Positions 52,071 through 60,898 of a stretch of DNA of 64,000 nucleotides are shown piece by piece. The position numbers and the translations under genes were made by a program. Source of the DNA: Microbacterium sp. LWH11-1.2 (GTDB lineage: Bacteria; Actinomycetota; Actinomycetes; Actinomycetales; Microbacteriaceae); assembly GCF_038397745.1 (NCBI RefSeq), contig NZ_CP151636.1:4030001-4094000 (forward strand). Reading direction: 5' to 3'. The stretch's first letter is position 1; each line of letters begins with the position of its first letter. The notes beneath the pieces were generated by a model. That model was not told where the DNA came from and made no database searches. It worked only from the letters and a program-made list of their open reading frames with translations.

Positions 52071-53190
52071 GCAGACCCAGCCGTGCGCGGTGCGAGTGAG
52101 CGGTCGACAGGATGAAGGCCGTCGCCCGCCACGCGGTGTTGTCGATCTCGTATCCGGCGGGCAGCGATGCCAGATCAGCGGGGATGCTGAGCCGAGCCTT
52201 GACAGCACGCAGCACGCTCGCCGGCGTCAGCCCGGTCGTGATGATGGCACCGGCGTCCAGGGCCTCTGGGCGCTCGATGAAGTCGCGGACGGTCACGGCG
52301 GGGAAGCCGAGCGTGCTCGACTCCTCGCTGATCGTGCCGCTGTCCGAGAGCACCAGCTTGGACTCCTGCTGCAGCTTGATGTAGTCGTGGAACCCGAACG
52401 GCGGGTGGAAGGTGATGCCGTCGACCGCCGCGGCGTCGTCGAGCGCTTCGATCCGCTTGCGCGTGCGCGGATGCGTCGACACGAGGATCGGGATGCCGTA
52501 CCCGCTCCGCAGCGCCTGCAGCGAGGCGATCGCGGACCGGAGACGTGCCGGGTTGTCGACATTCTCCTCGCGGTGCAGGCTCACGAGGAAGTACTCCCCC
52601 GGCGTGAGTCCTGCTCGTTCGACCGCGTCGCTCGCCTCGATCTGCGCCCGGTTCTGCTCCAGGACCTCGCGCATGGGCGAACCCGTGAGCAGGATCTTGG
52701 AGGGGTGCAGGCCCTCGGCCAGGAGGTTCCGTCTGGCGTGCTCGGTGTAGACCAGGTTGTAGTCCGCGACGTGATCGACCAGGCGGCGGTTCGTCTCCTC
52801 CGGCACGTTCTCGTCGAACGAGCGGTTGCCCGCCTCCATGTGGAACACCGGGATCTTCATGCGCTTCGCGATCACCGCGGAGATGCAGCTGTTCGTGTCG
52901 CCGAGCACGAGGAAGGCATCCGGCTTCTCCTCGCGAAGAACCTCTTCGGTCTTGGTGAGGATGGATCCCAGCGCCGCACCCAGCGATGAGGTGTCGGCGT
53001 TGAGGAAGTGATCCGGCCGGCGCAGCCCGAGGTCTTCGAAGAACACCTCGTTGAGCTCGTAGTCGTAGTTCTGCCCGGTGTGGACGAGAACCTGGTCGGT
53101 GTGCTCGTCGAGCATCTTGATCGTCGCGGACAGGCGGATGATCTCCGGCCTGGTGCCGACGACCGTCATCACCTTGATTTTGTCGGCCAT
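52063..53190 (-). CDS. capG: UDP-N-acetylglucosamine 2-epimerase family (CapG/WbjD/FnlC-like)
   Basis: 375 residues, non-hydrolysing 2-epimerase fold. VMTVVGTRPEIIRL, HTGQNYDYELNEVFFEDLGL, VLGDTNS, HMEAGNRSFDENVPEETNRRLVDH and SDSGTISEESSTLGFP are all present. Directly after capE and capF homologues it should perform the last step to UDP-N-acetyl-L-fucosamine (2-epimerisation of UDP-N-acetyl-L-pneumosamine type intermediate). The HMEAGNRSFDENVPEE variant is characteristic of the WbjD/FnlC branch rather than WecB. ATG at 53190, or GTG at 53196 overlapping the previous stop. Confidence 0.9.
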   Translation of the reverse strand: MADKIKVMTVVGTRPEIIRLSATIKMLDEHTDQVLVHTGQNYDYELNEVFFEDLGLRRPDHFLNADTSSLGAALGSILTKTEEVLREEKPDAFLVLGDTNSCISAVIAKRMKIPVFHMEAGNRSFDENVPEETNRRLVDHVADYNLVYTEHARRNLLAEGLHPSKILLTGSPMREVLEQNRAQIEASDAVERAGLTPGEYFLVSLHREENVDNPARLRSAIASLQALRSGYGIPILVSTHPRTRKRIEALDDAAAVDGITFHPPFGFHDYIKLQQESKLVLSDSGTISEESSTLGFPAVTVRDFIERPEALDAGAIITTGLTPASVLRAVKARLSIPADLASLPAGYEIDNTAWRATAFILSTAHSHRARLGLHE

Positions 53191-53192
53191 GG

Positions 53193-54287
53193 TCACACTG
53201 CCTCGGCAATCGTGTCGGGGTTCGCGGGGTCGAAGATGTCGTTCGTCCAGAAGGACGTGTACAGCAGGTCCTCGCCGATGTTCGTGATGTTGTGCGCCCA
53301 CATCGTCGGCATGTCGACGGCACCGGGCGCGTCGCCCGAGACCTCGAAGGACACGACCTCATCAGAGTACAGGCGGCGCAGCGAGATGCGGGCTCGGCCC
53401 TGGAGCACGGTGAAGCGCTCGATCTTGCGGCGGTGGAAGTGGTCCCCGCGGGTGACGCCGGGAACCGTCGTCGAGAACGACGACTGGCCGGGACCGCCGT
53501 GCGAGCGGATGATCTCGAAGAACGACCCGCGGGCATCCGCGTGCCGGGTCAGATCGATCGGCGACTGCGCGGGGAACGTGTACGAACGATACGTGTTGAA
53601 GAGGTCGCGGTCGAAGTCCTCGGCCACGCTCGGGATCTCGCCGCGGCCGTACAGCTCGGCGTACCCCTGCAGGCGGGCGAGCAACCCCGACACGGTCTCG
53701 TTCTGCTGCAGCTCGCCGAGGGCGGTGAGGGGCACCGCCCCGCTGAGGATGTCGGCGGCGTTCTGCGCATGCAGCAGCGTGAGCTGCTTGTCGTTCTCGA
53801 CCGTGGGGCTCTCCCCCGCCGCGATCAGGTGGCTGAACGTCGCCGTGACCGCGTTGTAGAACGGACGCCCGTGCTCGCCGAACAGGTTCGGGAGCCGCAC
53901 GTCGACGAACTCCGCTCCGATCGTGGATGCCGCGTCGGCGAGGATCTCCGCAGCCTTGGCCTTGGCCTCTCCGTAGACGGAGCCGTTGGTGGCCTGCGTG
54001 GAGTTCGCGTAGACGACCACCGGAGGCGGCGTCGCCGCGGCGAGCAGGGCCGACGCGAGCTGCTCGGCGAACGCGATGTTCCCCTCGCTCACCTCCTGGT
54101 CGGTCGCACGATTGATTCCGGCGATGTGCACGACCCGGTCGCTGCCGTCGACCGCGGCCGTCGCCTTCGACGCCTCGAATGCGGCTCCGACCGGGATCGC
54201 CTCGAAGGGCGTCCCCGATTCCTTCATCGCCGCACGCAGGTGCCAGCCGAGGAAGCCCCCGGCACCGGTGACGGCGAGTCCGCTCAC
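53193..54287 (-). CDS. capF: UDP-2-acetamido-sugar reductase, CapF/WbjC-like
   Basis: 364 residues. Two domains as in CapF: an NAD(P)-dependent short-chain reductase (AVTGAGGFLGWHLRAAM, INRATDQEVSEGN, VYGEAKAKAAEIL) and a C-terminal cupin (about 240-364, GSFFEIIRSHGGPGQSSFSTTVPGVTRGDHFHRRKIERFTVLQGRARI with the metal-binding HFH). It reduces the CapE product in UDP-L-FucNAc synthesis. GTG at 54285-54287 overlaps capE (GTGA). Confidence 0.93.
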   Translation of the reverse strand: MSGLAVTGAGGFLGWHLRAAMKESGTPFEAIPVGAAFEASKATAAVDGSDRVVHIAGINRATDQEVSEGNIAFAEQLASALLAAATPPPVVVYANSTQATNGSVYGEAKAKAAEILADAASTIGAEFVDVRLPNLFGEHGRPFYNAVTATFSHLIAAGESPTVENDKQLTLLHAQNAADILSGAVPLTALGELQQNETVSGLLARLQGYAELYGRGEIPSVAEDFDRDLFNTYRSYTFPAQSPIDLTRHADARGSFFEIIRSHGGPGQSSFSTTVPGVTRGDHFHRRKIERFTVLQGRARISLRRLYSDEVVSFEVSGDAPGAVDMPTMWAHNITNIGEDLLYTSFWTNDIFDPANPDTIAEAV

Positions 54288-55333
54288 GAGTCCGACCCGC
54301 TCACGGGGATCCCCGCCAGGCGGAGCTCGTCGCGCACCTCGGGGAGCGTCAGCAGCAGCTCCTCGACCTCGCCGACCGACATCTGCTGCACGGTGTGCGA
54401 GTCGTAGTCCTCGAAGCGGTTCTGTGCGACGTCGCCCTCTTCGAAGTAGACACTGTAGTTGAGGTCGCGGTTGTCGGCGACGACGCGGAAGTAGTCGCCC
54501 ATGTCGCGGGCGCGAGAGAGCTCTTCCCGCGTCGCGAGCGCTTCGGACAGCTTCTCGGCGTGCCGGGTGCCGATCACCTCGAGCTTCGCATCCGAGCGGA
54601 AGAGGTTCAGCACCGCCTGCGCGAGGGTGCCGATCGAGGTCGCCCTCGCCTTGCGGACGAACAGGTCGCCCTGCGAGGCGTTCTGGAACGCGAACTCGAC
54701 GAGGTCGACCGAGTGCGCGAGCGACATCATGAAGCGCGTCATGTCGGGGTTCGTGACGGTGATGTTCTTCCCCGCCTTGAGCTGACGGATGAACAGCGGG
54801 ATCACCGATCCGCGCGAGTACATGACGTTGCCGTAGCGGACGCACGAGACGGTCGTGGCGGTGTTGGGGTTGTTCAGGCCGTGCGACTGCGCGACCTTCT
54901 CCATCAGGGCCTTGGACATGCCCATCGCGTTCACCGGGTAGACGGCCTTGTCGGTGCTGAGCGCCACGACGGAGCGCACACCGTTGCGGTCTGCCGCGCG
55001 CACGACGTTCTCGCTGCCGTGCACGTTCGTGCGCACGGCCTCCATCGGGAAGAACTCGCAGGACGGCACCTGCTTGAGCGCCGCGGCGTGGAAGATGAAG
55101 TCCACGTCGCGCGTGGCACGGTCGACGCTGTCGTAGTCGCGCACGTCGCCGACGTAGAACCGCAGACGAGAATCGGGGATCTCATGGCGCATAAGATCCT
55201 GCTTGGCCTCGTCGCGGCTGAAGATGCGGATCTCGGAGACGTCGCGCTCGAGGAGCTTCTTCGCGACCGTGTGGCCGAACGATCCCGTTCCGCCGGTCAC
55301 CAGCACCCGCGCTCCGCCGTATGACTCGCTCAT
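54284..55333 (-). CDS. capE: UDP-GlcNAc 4,6-dehydratase/5-epimerase, CapE/WbjB-like
   Basis: 349 residues. Extended SDR: VLVTGGTGSFGHTVAKKLL, ALKQVPSCEFFPMEAVRTNVHG, STDKAVYPVNAMGMSKALMEKV, RYGNVMYSRGSVIPLF, NPDMTRFMM. The active-site Met in VYPVNAMGMSKA and the PSCEFFPMEA segment fit the CapE/FlaA1 group. First step from UDP-GlcNAc toward UDP-L-FucNAc. ATG overlaps the WbuB stop. Confidence 0.93.
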   Translation of the reverse strand: MSESYGGARVLVTGGTGSFGHTVAKKLLERDVSEIRIFSRDEAKQDLMRHEIPDSRLRFYVGDVRDYDSVDRATRDVDFIFHAAALKQVPSCEFFPMEAVRTNVHGSENVVRAADRNGVRSVVALSTDKAVYPVNAMGMSKALMEKVAQSHGLNNPNTATTVSCVRYGNVMYSRGSVIPLFIRQLKAGKNITVTNPDMTRFMMSLAHSVDLVEFAFQNASQGDLFVRKARATSIGTLAQAVLNLFRSDAKLEVIGTRHAEKLSEALATREELSRARDMGDYFRVVADNRDLNYSVYFEEGDVAQNRFEDYDSHTVQQMSVGEVEELLLTLPEVRDELRLAGIPVSGSDS

Positions 55334-56553
55334 CGTCGTCTACTCGTTCCCTTCGCGGCTGCCGAGAGCAGCTCTTCGATCCTTGCGATTCCCGACTCGC
55401 GGGAGAAATGGTCGTCGTACATCGTGCGTCCGCGCCGGCCCATCGCCGCGCGCTCATCGGAGGTGCGTGCGGCCGCCGAGCGGAATGCCACTTCGAGCGA
55501 GTCCACGCTCTCGGCATCCGCCGTCAGTCCCACGTCCCCGTCTTCGACGAGGCGGCGCACATCGCCCTGGACCGTGGTCACGACGGGAACACCCGCCGAC
55601 AGCACGGCCTGGAACTTCGAGGGGATGGTGCCGCGGAAGACCGGCATGTCCTTCAGCGAGACGAGCGCGTAGTCGGCGCGCGCGTAGACCTCCGGCATCC
55701 GCTCGCGCGGGACCGGGTCCTGGAAACGCACGTTGTCGGCGCCCAGGTCGCCGACGAGCGACTGCAGGTCGGCCTTCACCACGCCGTCGCCGACGAGCGT
55801 CAGCGTCACGCCGGCATCCGCCGCAGCGTGAGCCGCTCGGACGGCCGTGTCGAGGTCCTGCATGTCGCCCACGTTGCCCGCATAGACGATCTCGGCGCGC
55901 GGCTCCTCGGCCGCGGGGAGCACGGATGCGACGGGCTCGCCGGCATCCGCCCAGTTGTAGACGAGATGGGCGCGGTCGGCCGGCACACCTCGCGACACCA
56001 GCGTCGACACCATGGTCGGAGCGATGCCGATGACACCCGCGGCCCGCCGGTAAGCGCTGCGCAGCCACGGTCCGAGCGCTCCGGAGATGACCCGTTCCTT
56101 CGTGCCACCGGACATCATCGACGAGCCGACGATCGAGTCGGGCCACAGGTCCTGCACGTGCAGCACGTACGGGCGTCCGCCCGTGACCCGCCACAGCCAG
56201 GGGCCGAATCCGGCCGTCATCTGGGTGGCGTACACGTAGACGACATCCGCTCCGCGGGAGAGGCGCCGGGCCGTCGCCGAGCTGAACGCGAACGAGAAGT
56301 AGTTGAGCATGCGCTTGAGCGCGCTCTGCGAATGGTCGGCGAACAGCGGGACCCTGCGGATCTCGACCCCGCCGTCCTGCTCCGTCGAGCGCCAGCGCTG
56401 TCGATAGCCCGGGAAGACCTTGCCGGTCGGATAGTTCGGGAAGCCCGTGAGCACCTTCACCTGATGCCCGCGCGCGGCGAGCCCCTGAGCGAGGTCCGCC
56501 GGCAGCGGCACAGCCTCGGGCGGGTAGTACTGCGAGACGATCAGCACCCTCAT
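55330..56553 (-). CDS. wbuB: Glycosyltransferase WbuB-like (GT4)
   Basis: 407 residues. MRVLIVSQYYPPEAVPLPADLAQGLAARGHQVKVLTGFPNYPTGKVFPGYR is the characteristic WbuB start; donor-site region TIPSKFQAVLSAGVPVVTTVQGD follows. WbuB of E. coli O26 is assigned as an L-FucNAc transferase, and it neighbours the FucNAc synthesis genes there too. Here it overlaps capE and pglD by 4 nt, strengthening the assignment to L-FucNAc. Confidence 0.9.
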   Translation of the reverse strand: MRVLIVSQYYPPEAVPLPADLAQGLAARGHQVKVLTGFPNYPTGKVFPGYRQRWRSTEQDGGVEIRRVPLFADHSQSALKRMLNYFSFAFSSATARRLSRGADVVYVYATQMTAGFGPWLWRVTGGRPYVLHVQDLWPDSIVGSSMMSGGTKERVISGALGPWLRSAYRRAAGVIGIAPTMVSTLVSRGVPADRAHLVYNWADAGEPVASVLPAAEEPRAEIVYAGNVGDMQDLDTAVRAAHAAADAGVTLTLVGDGVVKADLQSLVGDLGADNVRFQDPVPRERMPEVYARADYALVSLKDMPVFRGTIPSKFQAVLSAGVPVVTTVQGDVRRLVEDGDVGLTADAESVDSLEVAFRSAAARTSDERAAMGRRGRTMYDDHFSRESGIARIEELLSAAAKGTSRRR

Positions 56554-57215
56554 GACGCCGTCCCGTCTCCGAGCAGGCGAGCCGGCACGCCGACCACGAC
56601 CGTCCCCGCCACGACATCCTTGGTGACGCAGGCCGCAGCCCCGACGGTCGCACCCGCCCCGACCGTCAGCCCCGCGAGCACGACAGAGCCGGCGCCGAGA
56701 AGCACTCCGCTCTCGACGACGACGTTGCCCGAGACGATCGCCCCGGGATTGACCGAGACGAAGTCGGCCAGCGTCGCGTCATGGCCGAGGATGCTGGCCG
56801 GATTGAGATGCACGTGGTCGCCGATGCCGACGTTCGTCGAGACCTGCACACCCGAGGTGATGACGACGCCGTCGCCGATGCGCGCCCGCGATCCGATCAC
56901 CGCGCGCGGGTGGATGAGCGTCGTGGCGCGCAGCCCCGCGTTCGAGAGCCGCTGAGCGACGGCCTCGCGCACCGACGGCGAGCCGATGGCCACGACGAAG
57001 CGCTCGTCCCCCGCCGCGGTCGGCAGCCATTCCTCTTCCGTGCCGAGATAGACGATGCCGCGCTCCGCGAGACGGCCGAGGTCGACCGGGCGCGGCCCGG
57101 AGTCGACGACTCCGAGAAGCTGCAGGGGCTCGCCTGCGGCGATCAGAGCCTCGACGACATCGAGGGTCTCTCTGCCGAAGCCGCCGGCTCCGACGATCAC
57201 GATCCGCTCAGCCAT
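56550..57215 (-). CDS. pglD: Sugar O/N-acetyltransferase, PglD-like
   Basis: 221 residues. N-terminal Rossmann-like region (RIVIVGAGGFGRETLDVVEAL) and left-handed beta-helix of hexapeptide repeats (SRARIGDGVVITSGVQVSTNVGIGDHVHLNPASILGHDATLADFVSVNPGAIVSG), with His in LNPASILGHD. PglD/NeeD-type enzymes acetylate the 4-amino group of UDP-bacillosamine precursors. Start placed at ATG 57215, overlapping pglC by 8 nt. Confidence 0.9.
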   Translation of the reverse strand: MAERIVIVGAGGFGRETLDVVEALIAAGEPLQLLGVVDSGPRPVDLGRLAERGIVYLGTEEEWLPTAAGDERFVVAIGSPSVREAVAQRLSNAGLRATTLIHPRAVIGSRARIGDGVVITSGVQVSTNVGIGDHVHLNPASILGHDATLADFVSVNPGAIVSGNVVVESGVLLGAGSVVLAGLTVGAGATVGAAACVTKDVVAGTVVVGVPARLLGDGTAS

Positions 57216-57828
57216 GCGCCTCACCGAACTTCGTCATGGTCACGTGCCCCTCAGCCGAGATGCCGTCGCGCTTCACGACCGAGCCGACGGTCCGGGCGAC
57301 GATGCGGAGGTCGAGGCCGACGCTGCGGCGATCGACGTAGCGGACGTCCTGGGCGAACTTGCTCTCCCAGGAGATCGCGTTGCGGCCGGTCACCTGGGCG
57401 AGGCCGGTGATCCCCGGGCGCACCTCGTGCCGCCGGGCCTGCTCCGGCGAGTAGCGCTCCAGGTACTCGACCAGCAGCGGCCGCGGGCCGACGATGCTCA
57501 TGTCGCCGCGCAGCACGTTCCAGAGGCTGGGGAGCTCGTCGAGGCTCGTCGAGCGCAGCCGCATGCCGAACGGCGTGAGCCGGTCGGCATCCGTCACCCA
57601 TCCGCGGGCCTCGTCGACCGAGCGCATGGAACGGAACTTGTACAGCGTGAAGATGCGGCCGTCCTTGCCGGGGCGCTCCTGCGCGAACACGACGGGGCGT
57701 CCGAGCTTCACCGCGACGAGCACGGCCGTGGCGACGATGATCGGCGAGAGCACGACGAGCGCCACCGCGGCGGCGACGATGTCGAGACCCCGCTTGACGA
57801 CGTCGTAGGGACGGAAGCGGGCGCTCAT
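57208..57828 (-). CDS. pglC: Phosphoglycosyl transferase, PglC/WbaP type
   Basis: 206 residues, monotopic enzyme of the bacterial sugar transferase family. Reentrant helix near the N-terminus (VKRGLDIVAAAVALVVLSPIIVATAVLV), KFRSMRSVDEARG with the metal-site Asp-Glu that follows, TSLDELPSLWNVLRGDMSIVGPRPLL and RPGITGLAQVTGRN. It starts glycan assembly by putting sugar-1-phosphate on undecaprenyl phosphate, here probably the PglFED product. ATG overlaps pglE by 4 nt. Confidence 0.93.
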   Translation of the reverse strand: MSARFRPYDVVKRGLDIVAAAVALVVLSPIIVATAVLVAVKLGRPVVFAQERPGKDGRIFTLYKFRSMRSVDEARGWVTDADRLTPFGMRLRSTSLDELPSLWNVLRGDMSIVGPRPLLVEYLERYSPEQARRHEVRPGITGLAQVTGRNAISWESKFAQDVRYVDRRSVGLDLRIVARTVGSVVKRDGISAEGHVTMTKFGEAHG

Positions 57829-58955
57829 CGCGTCAGGAAGCCGCGGATCGCCGCCAGCACGCGCTCACGCTGCGGCGATGTCAGAGCGGAGCCGCTCGGC
57901 AGGGTGAGACCGCGGGCGAACAGGGACTCGGAAGCACCGCTGGTCTTCCGACGGGCGCCCGCGAACACGGGCTGCGCGTGCATGGGCTTCCAGAGCGGAC
58001 GGCTCTCGATGTCATCCGCGGCGAGGGCGGCGGCGAGCTCGGAGGGCTCCCAGCCGGTCTTCGCCGGATCCACGACGATCGACGTGAGCCAGACGTTGTC
58101 GGCCTCGTCGCCCTCTGCCCCGAAGACCTCGACGCCGTCGACATCCGCGAACAGCTGCTTGTACAGCTCGCGCACCTCACGACGACGCGCGATCATCGCA
58201 TCGAGGCGGGCGAGCTGCGCGCGCCCGAGAGCCGCGAGCAGATTGCTCATCCGGTAGTTGTATCCGATGTCGGTGTGCTCGTAGTGCACGACCGGCTGAC
58301 GGGCCTGCGTGGCCAGGTACCGCACGTGCTGTGCGAAGTCCGCGTCGTCCGTGAGCAGCATCCCGCCGCCGGACGTGGTCATGATCTTGTTGCCGTTGAA
58401 GGAGACGATGGATGCTCGGCCGAAGCTGCCTGCCGCGCGCCCCTGGTGCGTGGCGCCCAGCGACTCCGCGGCATCCGACAGGACGGGCACCCCGAACTCG
58501 TCCGCGATCGCGAGGATCGCGGTGTAATCGACGGCCTTGCCGAGCAGATCGACCGGAACGATCGCCGACACCCGCTCGCCCGCTTCACGGAGCTCGACGA
58601 GCGCCTCGCGGAGCAGCGCGGCATCCATGTTCCCCGTCAGGGCGTCGGCGTCGATGAAGTACGGCTCAGCACCCGTGTAGACGATCGCATTGGCGGTGGC
58701 CGCGAAGGTCATCGACGAGGTCAGCACGACGTCGCCGGGCTTCACTCCCAGAGTCAGGAGACCGAGGTGCAGGGCCGCGGTGCCCGAGCTGAGGGCCACC
58801 GCATGGGCGACGCCCACGCGTGCGGCGAGCTCGCGCTCGAAGGCGTCGACATCGGGACCGAGCGGGGCGATCCAGCCGGAGCGCATCGCGGCGACGACGG
58901 CCTGTTCCTCGGCCTCTCCCACGTCGGGCGAGGACATGTAGATCCGTTCGCTCAC
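57825..58955 (-). CDS. pglE: PLP aminotransferase, PglE/DegT type
   Basis: 376 residues. Sugar aminotransferase of the DegT/DnrJ/EryC1 family: ALSSGTAALHLGLLTLG, LSDAAESLGA, PLP lysine in SFNGNKIMTTSGGGMLLTDD, and IGYNYRMSNLLAALGRAQL. It converts the UDP-4-keto-6-deoxy sugar made by the neighbouring dehydratase to a UDP-4-amino sugar. GTG at 58953-58955 overlaps the dehydratase stop (GTGA). Confidence 0.92.
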   Translation of the reverse strand: MSERIYMSSPDVGEAEEQAVVAAMRSGWIAPLGPDVDAFERELAARVGVAHAVALSSGTAALHLGLLTLGVKPGDVVLTSSMTFAATANAIVYTGAEPYFIDADALTGNMDAALLREALVELREAGERVSAIVPVDLLGKAVDYTAILAIADEFGVPVLSDAAESLGATHQGRAAGSFGRASIVSFNGNKIMTTSGGGMLLTDDADFAQHVRYLATQARQPVVHYEHTDIGYNYRMSNLLAALGRAQLARLDAMIARRREVRELYKQLFADVDGVEVFGAEGDEADNVWLTSIVVDPAKTGWEPSELAAALAADDIESRPLWKPMHAQPVFAGARRKTSGASESLFARGLTLPSGSALTSPQRERVLAAIRGFLTR

Positions 58956-60826
58956 GCCTCTGCGCCCTTCGGGAGGCGGATCGGCTCGATCACGACCGTG
59001 TCGTTGTTCCGCGGGCTCGCGAACATGCGTTCCATCCATCCGGTCTTGTCGAGTCGCTCGGGGGTGATCACGTCGGCGCGCGTGTGCGACACCTTCGGGT
59101 GGAACGGACGCTCGAGGTTCTCGCGGGACCCGACGAGCTCCTCGTGCAGCTTCTCGCCCGGACGCAGGCCCGTGAACACGATCTCGATGCTCTTGCCCGA
59201 CATCGCGACCATGCGCTTCGCGACCTCGAGGATCGACACCGGCTCGCCCATGTCGAGGATGAGCACCTCGCCGGCGCGGCCGATCGCTCCCGCCTGGACC
59301 ACGAGCTGGCAGGCCTCGGGGATCGTCATGAAGTACCGCGTCGCATCGGGGTGGGTCACGGTGATCGGGCGACCGTCGGCGATGAGGCGCTGGAACGTCG
59401 GCAGCATCGACCCGCGGCTGCCGATGACGTTGCCGAAGCGCACCGAGAGGTAGCGCATCCCGGTCTCCTCGCCGGCCCAGGCGGTCAGCTTCTCGGCGAC
59501 GCGCTTGGAGTGCCCGAGCACGCTCGTCGGGTTGGCCGCCTTGTCCGTCGAGATGTTGACGAACGTCGAGACGCCCACGCGGCGCGCCGCGTTGAGCACG
59601 TTCAGCGATCCGATGACGTTGGTCTTCCACGCCTCGTCGGGGTACTGCTCGAGCATCGGGAGGTGCTTCAGCGCTGCCGCGTGGAAGACCACCTCGGGCT
59701 TGCGCTCGTCGAAGATACGGTCGAGGAGCTCGACATCGCGGATGTCGGCGAGGACCACGTCGTTGGTGTCGAGCAGCCCGTGGCCGGAGGTGCCCAGCTG
59801 CGCGTCCTGCAGCCCGGTCTCGTCGCGGTCCAGCATGATCAGCTCGCTCGGGCCGTACTTGGCGAGCTGTCGGCAGAGCTCGGACCCGATCGATCCCCCG
59901 GCACCGGTCACCAGAACTCGGCGGCCCGTGACGTAGCCGGCGATCAGCTCGACATTGGTGTCGACCGGATGCCGGCCGATGAGGTCTTCGATGCTGATGT
60001 CGCGGACGTCGCTGATCGACTGCTCCCCCGACGCCAGCGTGTTGAGCGAGGGCGTGACGGCGACACGGAGACCGGCGGCCTCGGCGCGGTCGCTGAGCTT
60101 GCGCAGCAGCGCGCTATCGGCGCGGCCGATCGCGATGATCGCGAGCTCTGCTCCGGTGCGCTGGGCGGCCTCCGCGAAGTCACGCGTGGTGCCGATGACC
60201 GAGACGCCCCTCAGCCGCAGGTTGCGCTTGTCCGGGTCGTCGTCGATCAGTCCGACGGGGCGGATCGGCGACGTCGGATCGGTCGTCACGTTGGCGAGCA
60301 GCTTGTCGGCGATGAAGCCGGCGCCGACGATGAGCGCAGGCGAGGCGTCCTCCCCGGGCTTGCGTGCGCGCTCGATGAGGAGGCGCGCGAAGTAGCGCAC
60401 GCCGAACATCAGCAGGAGCACGAACGGGAAGGCCAGCAGGAGCGTGCCGCGCGGCACGCCGACGGCCGGACCGATCGGGATCACGATGAGCGAGAGCGCG
60501 ACGGCCTCGATCACGACGATGACGCCGACGGCGCGCACCTCGTCGAAGGACCCGTAGGTGAAGCGTCCGCGGTACAGCGCGGTCGCGTAGCCGATGACGA
60601 TCTGGATCGCGCCGGCGATCAAGGCGAGCACCGTGGTCGAGATCCAGCCGCGTGCGTCCATGATGAACTCGAAGCGCAGAGCGACGGCGAGCACGACGCC
60701 GAAACTCCAGGCGAGTCCGTCGACGATCGCCGCCAGCATCCGGCGTCGCTTCTGTGTCACGGACACCTCCGCGACAACCGGTATATCGCCGGTCGAAGTA
60801 TCGACGAACGACTTTTTCGCATTCAA
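58952..60826 (-). CDS. pglF: Membrane UDP-HexNAc 4,6-dehydratase, PglF/WbpM type
   Basis: 624 residues. Four N-terminal spans (about 30-150), a CoA-binding-like Rossmann domain (about 160-285), and an extended SDR catalytic domain starting RRVLVTGAGGSIGSELCRQLAKYGP (about 300), with AALKHLPMLEQYPDEAWKTNVIG, NISTDKAANPTSVLGHSKR and RFGNVIGSRGS. It makes the UDP-4-keto-6-deoxy sugar for PglE. The TTG start at 60826 is chosen for GAGGGGG 9 nt upstream; internal GTGs near residue 20 are alternatives. First gene of the long minus-strand glycan operon. Confidence 0.92.
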   Translation of the reverse strand: MNAKKSFVDTSTGDIPVVAEVSVTQKRRRMLAAIVDGLAWSFGVVLAVALRFEFIMDARGWISTTVLALIAGAIQIVIGYATALYRGRFTYGSFDEVRAVGVIVVIEAVALSLIVIPIGPAVGVPRGTLLLAFPFVLLLMFGVRYFARLLIERARKPGEDASPALIVGAGFIADKLLANVTTDPTSPIRPVGLIDDDPDKRNLRLRGVSVIGTTRDFAEAAQRTGAELAIIAIGRADSALLRKLSDRAEAAGLRVAVTPSLNTLASGEQSISDVRDISIEDLIGRHPVDTNVELIAGYVTGRRVLVTGAGGSIGSELCRQLAKYGPSELIMLDRDETGLQDAQLGTSGHGLLDTNDVVLADIRDVELLDRIFDERKPEVVFHAAALKHLPMLEQYPDEAWKTNVIGSLNVLNAARRVGVSTFVNISTDKAANPTSVLGHSKRVAEKLTAWAGEETGMRYLSVRFGNVIGSRGSMLPTFQRLIADGRPITVTHPDATRYFMTIPEACQLVVQAGAIGRAGEVLILDMGEPVSILEVAKRMVAMSGKSIEIVFTGLRPGEKLHEELVGSRENLERPFHPKVSHTRADVITPERLDKTGWMERMFASPRNNDTVVIEPIRLPKGAEA

Positions 60827-60898
60827 GACTGGAAGCCCCCTCAGACTTACTCACTCCCCTGGAGATATGTTCTCACAGGTATTGAGCAGGTCCGTGAA

